NCBI RefSeq assembly: GCF_014805685.1
Contig: NC_060901.1
Coordinates: 22,752,405 to 22,816,404 of the forward strand
Direction of reading: 5' to 3'
DNA length: 64,000 nucleotides
From: Silurus meridionalis
Lineage: Eukaryota; Chordata; Actinopteri; Siluriformes; Siluridae
Positions 47,596 through 60,811 of the stretch are shown here, in pieces (the stretch's first letter is position 1; each line of letters begins with the position of its first letter). A model generated the notes under the pieces. It worked only from the letters and a program-made list of their open reading frames with translations, was not told the origin of the DNA and made no database searches. A program made the translations under genes and the position numbers.

Positions 47596-48469
47596 CAGTG
47601 TTGTGCTAGTTACTGAAAAATAGTAACAAGTTACAGTTACTCGTTACTTCATTCAAAAAGGAACTCAGTTACTTTGTTGATTACTTACACCACAAAGTAG
47701 TGCGTTACTGTAAAAAATAACTTTTTTAAAGAACGTTCTTTAATGTTCCCATTAATGCCCTTTTATGCGTTATAGTCTAAACAAACACAAACTTAAACAC
47801 TAGACTTAAACACAAAGTAATTTTTAAACTATTTAAGTCAGACCAGCACAAACTGAATATATCACAAGGATTTCTGAAATAAATAACAAAACAAGCTGAA
47901 TAATATATTCACAATCAAAAACTAAAGTGGCTTCTGCATCATAAAAGCTGTTTTCCTTTCACAGCTTAAATATGAAAACTATCAACAATGTAGAACAGAA
48001 CACCGGGTTAGCTTCTAGCTTCTAGCTTCATCGAGGCATGGAGTTTCTGGAGGTGTTGCTATCGCAGTAGATACGAGCTTCGAACCAGAAAGACACAGCT
48101 TACATTTGACTTAAAAGTTTTTGTATTTATACTCAAAGTGAAATAATGAGCATATTTCCACTTTGAGAAACTCGTCTTGCTCTCGCCTCGATTTGCCATT
48201 ACTGCTGCACAGACCTGAATAAACGGAGACACGCCCACAGTGCATCTTCTTCGTGTTTACAGTGGTTCATCCACCAATCCTACAATGTGTCGCTGCTGTA
48301 AACAGGTTAGACTGTAGGCTACACTTCAGCCGGAATTAATTCATTTAAAAAAGTGATGGGTAACGCACCATACGGTAACAGAGTTACTTTATTTAAAAAG
48401 TAACGTGTTACAGTATTAGTTACTATCAAAAGTAACTGCGTTACAGTAACACGTTACTGCCCAACACTG
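47596..48469. mobile_element. Non-autonomous hAT-like element
   Basis: Ends CAGTGTTG / CCAACACTG with subterminal GTTACT repeats, as in 9360-10414. Flanks GTCATTTG (47588-47595) and GTAATTTG (48470-48477) form an 8-bp target duplication with one mismatch, diagnostic of hAT. Confidence 0.88.
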
Positions 48470-49143
48470 GTAATTTGTTTGAAAAAATATTTTAACTATT
48501 TATTCTACAGTGCCTTTTGAAAGCTGATCAACATTTCAGTCCACTCAGAGTGGTGTTGTGCTAAACTGTGTGAGCTTTGACAAAATATTAACTCTGTACT
48601 GTTCAAAAAACAAACCTGCAACAATCAATAGCAACTATTATGAACATTTTTACAAAAGCTAAAGTAGAAACACATTAAGTCCAGTCAGATTCAACAATCG
48701 TTCTTCTTTTATTTTTAATCACAAGTCACAAACAAGAACTTCTGTATTAGTATGATGGTAACAGCCTTCTGGAATGTTCATTTCTGAACGTGATATAAAA
48801 AAATGTTACACATAAGAAATAAATGGCACATACATTTAAAATATAATTTAAAAGATTATTAATCAGCAATGTTTAAAGATTACAGTGAATGCAGAACATT
48901 ACCCTTAGCTAACATAAAAAAAATGTAAAACACATGCAAATGGCCTAAAACTATTTAATATTACACATGATCAAAGTTCAAATTGAAATGAATTCTGTGA
49001 ATTTTGTGCCTTCCATAATAATGATTTTTTTTAATGTTATACATGAGAACGTGTGTGCATTTACTGTGGATTTATTTGTCAAAATTTTGGCATAATCAGT
49101 TTCCTCTACACTGACGACCTGAACATCTGCTGCTCCGGCTGTG

Positions 49144-49209
49144 TTAATGTGGGTCAGTAGCATAGCAGGTGTAAGTGACAGTAGTAAATGAAGCATCTTC
49201 AGACAAAAT
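49144..49209 (-). CDS. Unit D' cytoplasmic exon 2
   Basis: 22 codons, acceptor CTCAG, ending TVTYTCYATDPH and stop. Just past the stop, in another frame, the sequence EETDYAKILTN remains; TDYAKI fits an ITSM-like TxYxxI. A 7-nt difference from the 33 kb paralogue causes the frame change. Confidence 0.7.
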   Translation of the reverse strand: MLSEDASFTTVTYTCYATDPH

Positions 49210-52200
49210 CTGAGAAAAGACAGAACAAGAAAATTATACATATAATCACACTTATTCATTATAAGCTTTTACCAGACTCCAAAAGGCAAGCAAAAAGCTT
49301 TTATGTGCCAAGATTTTCCAAATCTGAAACCTTCCACTATGGGTTGCTCTGAAAGTAGTAGCAGAACTGAATGGACATGAAAGTGGAAAACAGGAGGACT
49401 CAAAGACTGCCCCATGATGATAAAACATGCAGCTGAATTCAAGACTGCATGTGCACTAACCTCATCCTTCTGATTTCCTTTATGATATGGACATCCTTCA
49501 GTAATCACTTTCTCTCCACATTTTCCTCCTAAAGAGAAATCACACCTCTTGTGGGAACTACAGAATTGTGATGCAAACAGACACATTTTGCAGTGAAAAT
49601 ATCTTGTGTATTATTGATTTATTTATAACGGAGAAACCAGCACTGATCTGATTCCCAAAAGGACACACAAAAACCTCTAAAATCACATTTTGTGTGTGTG
49701 TTTTGTACCTTTGCGTCTCCAACAAATAAACGCCACTACACCGGGTATTACCAACATTAAAACTGCCACAATGCCGAAAACTGAAATAAAACACATTAAA
49801 TTGGTTATGAATGTAATAATACAGATTTGTTTATTTTTCATTGCTAATGAAAAGTTTTGGCACCTAGAAGGAGGCTGCTGGGCTGGTTACCTTGTTCTGG
49901 TGTTTTTAAGAATGATGCAGGTTGAGACTTTGTTGTTTTACTCTGAGGATGTTCTGAAGGAGGTGCTGTGTCAGGTTTCTTCCACTGTGTTGAAGTTTCT
50001 CTTCTTCCTACTGAACAGAATGACAACTTATTAAAACTGATGATTGCTTTGATCACTGTTAGTAATATGACACATGACATTGGAGAAAAGTAATCACACA
50101 ATCATTCATAAAAAAATTTACCTTTAACAGACAGTCTCAAATCTCTGAAATCGGCCTGTGCAGAACATGTGTAGATTCCCTGGTCCTCTTCAGTCAGGTC
50201 TGATATGAGGAGAGAGAGGTTTCCTGGAGGGTTTTTACTGACCAGTTTCACTCTGTTACTGTGATGTCCAGTCTGTTTAGAGTAAATCTCCTGAGAGTGA
50301 TTGTTTTTATTAAACTCCCATGTTACTCTCATCGGGTCGTTCTGTAGGTCAGTGCAGACGCAGGGCAGAACTACAGACTCTCCTGTGAACCCAGTCACCT
50401 TCTCTACCCCTGTCTTCTTCACCAGCTCACAGCCTGTAAACAGAACATTTACAGGTAATAATAGAAATACTGCAATTATTAATATTCCGTTTGTAAATCA
50501 CAACATTTTCTGCTGCAAACCAGAAGAGATTTTTAAATGATGTGACAATCAGCTGTTTAAATTCTCTACATGAATCCAATATCAGGACTCTGAGACTTAA
50601 ATATATATAAAGATAATTAAATAACTGCTGAATCCACAATAATCTTCAACATCAGTTTGAACAGTTAGTAATAATAACAATAATAATAATAATAATAATC
50701 CCATATAAGCTACTTCACCTTGCATAAAACAATAAATTACTTATTATGATGAAGTGTTTTTAGCATGTGCTTTATCATATAAATAAAAGTAAGACTTTAT
50801 TTAAGGAACATATTCATAGAGCTACAAGACAACTTCATAAACCCTTCATAACTACTGACATGAAGTTAAATAAACATTTATAAAGACATGTACTTCCAGA
50901 AGTGTCAGCTGATGTACAGACTGTGTTTCTCAGTGTGAATGTTAAGTTATAACACCTCGTCTAGTGACAGATTTCTGTAGACATTAAATGGTTTTATGAC
51001 GTTTTCCAGGTCGACTTTCTTTAGATCATTATGTAAAGTGTGTTATGTAGATTTTCTCTGACTGTAAATTACAGTGAGTTTGGTGTTTAATTTTTCATGT
51101 CACATTAACATATAATTCTGATGTATCTGATGTTTACATTAACTTTAACTATAGATTTACATTCAAATTCACAGAACAATGTGAGAGTGACATCAACTTA
51201 AGCTTTTATTAATGTTTACGTACAAACCCGATTCCAAAAAAGTTGGGACACTGTACAAATTTTGAATAAAAAATAGAATGCAATGATGTGGACGTTTTAA
51301 ATTTCAAAATTTTATTCAGAATACAACATAGATGACATATCAAATGTTTAAACTGAGAAAATGTATAATTTTAAGGAAAAAAATAAGTTGATTTAAAATT
51401 TCATGGCATCAACACATCTCAAAAAAGTTGGGACAAGGCCATGTTTACCACTGTGTGGCATCCCCTCTTCTTTTTATAACAGTTTGCAAATGTCTGGGGA
51501 CTGAGGAGACAAGTTGCTCAAGTTTAGGAATAGGAATGTTTTCCCGTTCTTGTCTAATACAGGCTTCTAGTTGCTCAACTGTCTTCGGTCTTTTTTGTTG
51601 CATCTTCCTCTTTATGATTAGCCAAACGTTTTCTATGGGTGAAAGATCTGGACTGCAGGTTGGCCATTTCAGTACCCGGATCCTTCTTCTACACAGCCAT
51701 GATGTTGTAATTGATGCAGTATGTGGTGTGGCATTGTCATGTTGGAACATGCAAGGTCTTCCCTGAAAAAGACGACGTCTGGATGGGAGCATATGTTGTT
51801 CTAGAACTTAGATATACCTTTCAGCATTGATGGTGCCTTTCCAGATGTGTAAGATGCCCATGCCACAGGCAGTCATGCCACCCCATACCATAAGAGATGC
51901 AGGCTTCTGAACTTAGTGCTGTTAACAACTTAGGTTATCTTCATCCTCTTTAGTCCGGATGACATTGCATCCCAGTTTTCCAAAAAGAACTTCAAATTTT
52001 GAGTCGTCTGACAACAGAACAGTTTTCCACTTTGCCACAGTCCATTTTAAATCAGCCTTGGCCTAGAGAAAACGCCTGTGCTTTTGGATCATGTTTAGAT
52101 ATGGCATATTTTTAGACCTATAGAGTGTTAGCCGACAATGGCGAATAGCACGGTGGATTGTGTCCACTGACAATGTTTTCTAAAAAATTCCTGAGCCTGA

Positions 52201-55200
52201 TTTGTAAATTATTGCATTCCTTTTTTATTCACAATTTGTAGAGCGTCCCAACTTTTTTGGAATCGGGTTTGTAGGTTTATGTCTGTTATAATAAAGGGAT
52301 TATACAGGTGTCATGTAGCTCTATAAACACTGCAGTGTTACCAAAATAAATCATAGATTAGACTGAGAAATCTGTCACATCCAATCTGATAGCAGTCCAC
52401 AGTTTCAGGTCAGTCTGATTTTCATAATCAGTATTTATTGTCATTTATAACTTGATATTGATGTGTTACAATATGACTCCTTAATGGAGTAAATGGAGTA
52501 AATATTTTATTACATTTCTAACTTCAATTTAAGAGTCATCAAGTCTGCTTTTACAATAAATATCAATTTCAATTCTGTATTTAAACGTTTTACCTTTAAC
52601 ATAAAGAGTGAAGTCTCTGTGTTCCTTCTCAGTGCTGCACCTGTAGACTCCCTGATCTTCTTCTCTTAGGTCAGATTTGAGTAGTGACAGATTAGCAGGA
52701 GAAGTGTAATTAAACAGCTGATATCTGCCACGGTAGTGTTTATTATTTAATTCAGTCCACTGTCCTGGTCTAAAGAACATCCAGGTGAATTTCTGAGGTT
52801 TGGAGAGCAGGTCAGAGCAGGAGCAGGGTAACAGCACTGAACCACCTTTGTGTTGTGTGATTTCTGTGTGATTTTTAACAGAAAGAACACAGCCTACAGA
52901 AACAAACACACAAAACATCACAATCTACTAAATACAATATGCAGTACAATATTATACAATGTTTTTTTAAAGACAACATACAAAAAATTTAAAGAAAAAT
53001 AAACATTTCTGCACATTTAAATCTCAGATCTTGTTTCTCAGCCCAGTTCCTACAGTAACTACTGTGTGTGTTACACTTTCCTGTGCTCATGTGTGTAATT
53101 TTTATTTTAAATCCCAGAGTGAAATGTACACATATGCAGCTCTGGTTAGACACCATGTTACAACTCCATGTGAAAATAAAAAGCACTTGGAGAAAGTAAA
53201 ACTAGACAATGTGCAGATTTCTTTCACCTGTTTTCAGTTAGTTTTCTACAGTTACTTAAACACATTTCTCAATACTATGATCACTTTTTCAAAACTTTTT
53301 ACAGTTTCCTTTCCCAGTGTTCAGCTCAGTACAGCAGTTAGTCTCAGGTGTTCCAAGTGTGTGTAGTTTGATGTTTCGCTCTTTTAATCTCTTTTTCTTT
53401 TTTTTTTTACATCACAGAAATGCTTATTCACAGCAAAAACACACTGCATACTTTTACTCACTTCCAAAAACGTAACCTTCTATTTCTACTCCTCGTTTGC
53501 ACATTTCTGCTAGAGCCCCCTACTGTTAGATCGCTAGAACAACATGCCTTTTTGAGCATTAATAGCAGATAAGCAGATTTTTAGATTTGTATGGATAAAC
53601 TGTATCTAATGCATGACGTAGGAAGTGAAGATGATGGAGAATGATAGAGAGGCAGCAGAAAGAGGTGTGAAATTCACACTCATCTATTTACAGCTAAGAC
53701 CAGAATAAAGAAGTGATGCACTAGTTTACAGGAAAATTACTTTTCTATTAGATTAATTGTGATTATGTGAATTATTATGTGAATTATTAAAGTTTAATTC
53801 AATTAAACAGAAATTGTAAAAGATATAATTCAGTAAATGTGTAAGAACATACACTGTAAATAATCTCACTGTAGAATTCTCCATATTCACTCTCTTCATC
53901 AATACATTTTACAACTTCAGGAAGAAAAAATCCACATGATCAAAGCTGAACAGATGACTCTACACTACCCCCCTGTGGAAGTAAACCTAACATCTCCCAC
54001 TAACCTACATAACAGTGCTGGAACTGAATGTATTACAAGTACTTTAAACAGTAATGCATTTGTTGATTCACTCTCTAAAAACAGATGTGTCATGTTTCAT
54101 TTATGTAATTGATTATATATTTTATAATTCCATTTCAGTTCCGGGAATTCATATAATATGAGAGGCCATGTGGCGTTAATTTTTGTGATATCAATAAGAT
54201 CAAAACTTCAAGTAAAATAATATTTTATTTGCTGGCACCTAAATACACCCAGCAGCAAAGAGCAGATCATTTTTGGATATATCCATCTTTTATATACATA
54301 TATATTCCTCACCCATATTATTATTTCAAATACTGACATACAGTTCATCCCTTTGTGACTTTATTGAATGTTTTCAGCAAACACATGCACAGAAAGGTAT
54401 CTCTGTAATTTTAACAGCTCTAGACAATATTTTCATGGTACTTTAAAGACATTGTGAAACACATAAGAGTAACCGCATGACTGTGGCCAGGGCAGCATCT
54501 TTCTCTATCTCTCACAAGAAGGAACTACAGTATATAATATATAACAGGAATCAACCAGAAACACTGAAATCTGCTCTAGTCCATGTTCAAACCTATTTTG
54601 CTGTACTGCTTATAAGTGAAAGGAAACATTTACCAGTTTTTTTACCAGCAAAACTGTGCAATTAAACACATGCTTAATGTGAGTAAATCTTGTAATAGAT
54701 TTGTGCTTTTTCACTTGTATTTAAAAATAAAATCTAATGTAAGTTATAGGGTGAAAGAGTGTTTTTTTTTACCTTGTGTTGTTGACGATGATGCAGGAAG
54801 CGAAGTTGTTGATTTACTCTGAGGCTGCTCTGATGGAGGTGTTGTGTCTGGTTTTCTCGATTGCATTGAAGTTTCTCTTCTTCCTACTAATAAGAATGAC
54901 TAAACTTGTTTAATCAAATGATTGTTTTCATCACTGTTAGTAATATGACACGTATACCTTTAACAACCAAAATATATTCTTTACAAATCAAACACATTAA
55001 TGAATATACATGTATATGTGCACAAATCCTTTATGACAAGTGACATAAACCTACAAAAATATATTTATAAAGATTTATATCAATAAGTGTGAGCTGATAT
55101 AAAGATTGCATTTGTCAGTGTTAATATCAGTTTGAAAGTGAAACACTTTTATATTTATAGACATAAAGCATTGGAGGTAAAGCTGTGTTGCTAATTATGG

Positions 55201-58200
55201 TATATCATTACAACCCGACTATGGAGCTGAGTCTCCATCTTCTCTGTCTGTGTCATATAATGTAATGAGTGGGCTATTAATTTGCCCAATTAGGGTCAAA
55301 TTGCGAATGAGTAGACAAAGGCCATATTTCTCTATTGTGTTTTTATATAGTAAGGGATTTGACAACGACAATCACTACATTGTACAACAAAGTTCTGTAT
55401 CATTTCTCTGACTGTAAAATTAAAATAACACTGATTTTAATGTCATGTCAAATTATCGTTCAATTCACATGAGATGGTGTAATAAAGGGGTGTCCAAACT
55501 TTTTTTCCTGAGGGCCACATACAGAAAAATATACAAAGGACTGGGCCACTCACTAGATGTGAGGTATACTGCCTCACTTTTAATGCACTAATATTGGTAA
55601 AATTAATCAAATGCAGGTAAATTACATTTGATAAGTAAATGTTGGAAGAAAAAAACCTCTATCACAGCTTTCCATTAGTAGATTTTTATTTTATTTTTTA
55701 CAAAAAGGTTGGCAGGTAATTCTCTCAGTGACAGCCTCATTGGTGTCACCATTTCTGATGACACTAAGCAAATGTTTTACATTTACATTTAAATTTGCGG
55801 CATTTAGCAGACGCCCTTATCCAGAGCGACGTACAAACGTGCTTTAAATCTCTAGTAGTGAATAAATCTACACTGGTACGCAAGAATACAAACTCAATAT
55901 AAATATAACTCGAATTCTACAAACTTGGAAAGTGCTAATTTAGGTATTTCAGGAAGAGGTAGGTCTTCAGTCGTCGCTTAAAGAAAATCAGGGACTCTGC
56001 TGTACGGACATCTAGGGGAAGTTCATTCCACCACCTCGGTGCCAGAACAGAGAAGAGCCTTGAATTGTACTTACCTCTCATTCTGAGAGAAGGTGGTACC
56101 AGTCGAGCAGTGCTGGAGGATCTCAGACAGCGTGGTGCAGTGCGAGATGTGATGAGGTCACTGAGGTAAGATGGTGCTGGTCCATTTTTTGCCTTGTAGG
56201 CAAGCATCAGTGTTTTAAATCTGATACGTGCAGCTACTGGAAGCCAGTGAAGGGAGCGCAGCAGTGGGGTGGTGTGGGAAAACTTGGGCTGATTGAACAC
56301 AAGTCGTGCAGCTGCATTTTGGATCATTTGCAGTGGACGAATAGCGTTCAGGGGAAGACCTGCCAGCAGAGAGTTGCAGTAGTCCAGTCTTGAAATGACA
56401 AGAGACTGAACAAGCAACTGGGCAGCCTGTATGGACAGAAATGGTCGAACCCTTCGGATGTTATAGAGAAGAAATCGACAAGAACGAGCAACATTAGCGA
56501 CATGTGGGAAAAAAGAGAGTTCATTGTCCATAGTTACCCCAAGGTTACGAGCAGTGGCTGAAGGGGAGAGCAGAGAGTCATGAAGTGTTATTTGTAGATC
56601 TTGACCTGGAGATGAATCACCTGGGATGACCAGCAGTTCTGTTTTGCTGGGGTTGAGTTTAAGTTGGTGAGCCCTCATCCATAAAGATATGTCTGACAAG
56701 CATGCTGAGATCCGAGCGGAAGCTGTGGTATCGAGCCTTGTGGTACACCAGTGGTGAGTCTGCATGGGGCAGATGTGGATCCCCTCCATGTTACCTGGTA
56801 TGAGCGACCTTCCAGGTAGGAAGCAAACCATTCCCATGCTGTTCCGCAGATACCAAGGCTCTTGAGGGTTGACAAAAGTGTCTTGTGGTTGACTGTGTCA
56901 AATGCTGCTGAAAGGTCCAAAAGGATAAGTACAGATGATAGCTTGGCTGACCGAGCAGCATGTAGTTTCTCAGAAACAGCCAATAGGGCCGTCTCTGTGG
57001 AATGTGCCGCTTTGAACCCAGACTGGTTCGGATCGTGGAGGTTGTTCTGTGAGAGATAGACAGACAGTTGGTTAAAAACAGTGCGTTCCAGAGACTTAGA
57101 AAGAAAGGAAAGGAGTGATACCGGTCTGTAGTTGTTGATGTCTGATGGATCCAGAGCCGGTTTCTTTAAGATAGGAATGACCCTTGCTTGCTTGAAGGTA
57201 GTTGGTACATAGCCAGATGTTAATGACCCATTGTTGATTGTGGAGATGAAGGGCAGGAGATCTTGCGTGATGGTCTGGAGCGTAGTTGAAGGGATTGGAT
57301 CCAGAGGACAGGTGGTGGGATTGCAGGATCGGATGACTTGCAGTATCTCATCTTCTGTTAAGGTTGAGAAGCTTGACAGAGACGTAGTGGATTGTTGGCT
57401 GTGTTGTGTAATCATTGTTGGAGAGGAAGTGAAGGTCTGGCAGATTTTCCTAATCTTCTCATCATAGAAGGAGGCAAAGTCATTAGCAGTCAGGGAGGAT
57501 GGAGCAGGTGCAGCAGGGGGGTTTAGTAGAGAAGAGAAGATGTAGTGAAGCTTACGAGGATCTTGTGCAGAGGCCTCAAGCTTTTCTTTGTAGAAGGCAG
57601 TTTTGGCAGAAGTCACCTCCAAAGAAAATTTGGTCAGGAGTGCATGGTAAGATGAGAGGTCTACATCAAGCTGTGATTTTTTCCACTTCCTCTCTGCAGA
57701 TTGGAGTTCTCGTCGATTACTGCGCAAAACTTCTGACACACGGTGTGGGACAAGAAGTCTTCTTGGGTCTTGTAGTCAAGGGACAAAGGAGGTCCATGGT
57801 TGAGGAAAGAGATGAGAGGAAGGAGTCCGTAGCAACGTCTAAGGGTAGAGAGGAAAAGGAGACGGGGTCAGGAAGAGATGAAAGAGTACATGAAGTTACA
57901 GAGGAGGGAGAGATAGAGTGAAGGTTAGGACGGATAAGAGAGACATGTAAATTATTTTTAGGTTGAATAGGAAGAGTGATTAAAAGGAAACCAGGTGATG
58001 ATCAGAGATTGGAAGTGGAGTGGCAGTCATGTCTGTAGCTGGAGTAGGACGGGTGAAAACCAGGTCCAGGACATTTCCTCCCTTGTGTGTTGGAGGGCAG
58101 CTGTTAAATGTCAAGGAGAAGGTATTCAGAAAAGGCAAGAGGCAAGATGACTGAAGTTTGTCGGATGGGAGGTTGAAGTCACCAAGAACTGTCAGAGGGG

Positions 58201-58677
58201 TGCCGTCGAGGGGAAAGTACTGAGGAGCGTGTCCATCTCTTCTAGGAAGTCCCCAAGGGGACCAGGAGGGCGGTAGATGACAATGATGAAAAGGTTGATT
58301 GGAGAGGTAACTGAAACTGCATGAAATTCAAAAGAAGAGATGGTTAAATGAGACAAAGAGACTGTTTTCTTTAACAGTATCTCCACCTAGTGTTGAAACT
58401 CAGAACTACAATGCATTTAAGCTCAAATATTATGTGAGGGCCATAGACCACTATATTTTGAGACTTTGATACAATCCAATTAAAAGAGAAATCATGCTGA
58501 AGTTGACACCCCTGGAGTAATCTGTCCAATGCAATATACAAATCCAAAGTTTCGGTTTCAAAGTCTCATTTCCATAATCAGTATTTTTTTTTTAATTTAT
58601 AAATTGATTCTGATGTGTCACAATATGACTCGTAGATTTCCCCTTAAGTTGTGTTAAATGGAGATTATTTATTTGAA

Positions 58678-58718
<41 letters not shown>

Positions 58719-60752
58719 TCACACTGCCTGAGTGTCTCTCATCTACATACTTTGGATTTTTCAGAAAACTTCAACCACTGTCTATTTTCTCACATAGATC
58801 AGACCAAACAAATTTGTCATGTCTTATCTGAAGAGCATGTAGAAGCTGGTCATGAGTGATGAGCATGACACATTATTAAATTTTATAAATAAATTTAAAT
58901 AAAAAGTATAATTGCAATTGATAATGACTTATTAGAGTTTAAAGAGCTACTTAATATAATTTAAAACAAAGGTATTTATATCATTTATAATTCCTTGATA
59001 ATAAATCTATGACAAATTGGTGCCATCTTGTTTCATAAAGCTGCTACTACAGCTGGTCCTCAGATAATAGTAGTGGTTTGTAAGTGGTTCTCAAGTAGGG
59101 TGTGGAGGCCTGCAGTGATATTTGCACTCAAACAATAACAGAGAGTAAAACAAAACTAAACAAAACCAATATCCATGTTTAAACATTTATGTTGCAGTAC
59201 TGGCTATAAGTGAAAAAGAAAGCATTTATTGATTTATCTAAGAATTCTTGTGAACAAATACAGAGACAGACAGATTTACTGACTGACTGCCCTCCACTGA
59301 TCTGATCCCGGGAGAAAATAAATCAGGAAAATGTATCAGCAAAACATTTAGTTTTCTTTCAGTATGAATTGAATGATGTGGTTAATGTTCATGTAAACCC
59401 ATGCTCATGTAAATTCTTCAGTTAATCTCCAAATCTGCTTTCATTCTAAATTGTGAAGTTGACATTAGAGTTTAATAGACAGATTTAATCTATGACTAAT
59501 AAATGCCACTACATTAAAGGGTCAGCAGCAGAAAAAACACAGGAATGAAGAAAACTGTGTAATTAACCACATCCAAGATGTGAGTAAATCTAATAATGTG
59601 CATAATATAATTTTCAATTGTCATTAAAACAGAAAGTTATATCAGTTAGTGGGAGTCTAAGAGTTTGCTTCATTTTTTACCTTGTGTTGTTGAGGATGAT
59701 GTAGGTGTAGCGGTTGACGTTTCTTTCCTCCGAGGTTGTTCTGACGGAGGTGTTGTCTGTGTTTTCCTTGATGGCACTGAAGTTCCTCTTTTTACTGAAA
59801 AGAATGACAAAACGTATTAAAACAAATGATCGTTTTTTAACACTGATAGTAATATAACAAATGACACTAGAGTAATGCATGAAAAAGTTAAAGTACCTTC
59901 AACAAAGAGTATTAAATCTCTTTTTTCCGCCTGTACAAAACATGTGTAGATTCCCTGGTCCTCTTCAGTCAGGTCTGATATGAGTAGAGAGAGGTTTCCT
60001 GGAGAGTTTTTACTGACCAGTTTCACTCTGTTTCTGTGATGTCCAGTCAGTTTAGGGTAAATTTCTTGATCTTTCCCAAATTCCTTTTTATTAAACTCCC
60101 ATTTTACAGAGCTTGGGTTGTGATGAATGTCAGTGCAGACGCAGGGCAGAACTACAGACTCTCCTGTGAACCCAGTCACCTTCTCTATTGCTGTCTTCTT
60201 CACCAGCTCACAGCCTGTAAACAGAACATTTACAGGTAATAATTGAAATACTGCAATTATTAATATTCCCTGCTTGTAAAATAGGGTAACAGCACTGAAC
60301 CACCTTTGTGTCCAACCATATCTAGTGTATTTTTATCACCAGAGAGAGCACAGCCTTTACAAACAAGCATACAAAATGTCAGTATTTACTACAACAATAT
60401 AAAGTACACTATTTCACAATAAATCTGAGAAAATATTTATGCTTTGGTACATTTAATTGTAAAATCTTGTTTCTCATCCCAGTTCCTGAGCATGGTTCTG
60501 CACAGACATTTTGAGAGGCAGGGGCTTAATTTGAAAAAAAAAAGGGCACTTTTCATATTCTTTTTGTAAACAAAATGTGAAATATATTAACACAACTCTC
60601 ACTTAATGTATTGATCAAACATTGTTATTATTGCAGCTATAGTGCAGCTAGAGAATGTGAGTGGTACAAATCACATACATGTGCTTAGTTGCACTAATAA
60701 GTTTTCTGTTTTAGGGAATATTGGCGAGGATAAAAGGGGGACAGACAAGACC

Positions 60753-60811
<59 letters not shown>

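Larger units (their letters stand above)
55487..58516. mobile_element. hAT-like element interrupted by an L2-like LINE
   Basis: Left AGGGGTGTCCAAAC and right TTGACACCCCTG are inverted termini of a known type of fish hAT element whose body begins with CTGAGGGCCACATAC. The flanking 8-mers GTGTAATA and GAGTAATC agree at six positions. The LINE occupies most of the interior. Confidence 0.7.

Noticed and set aside
57499..57921. 140-codon plus-strand frame
   Set aside because: Antisense to the L2-like ORF2; composition matches a shadow frame.
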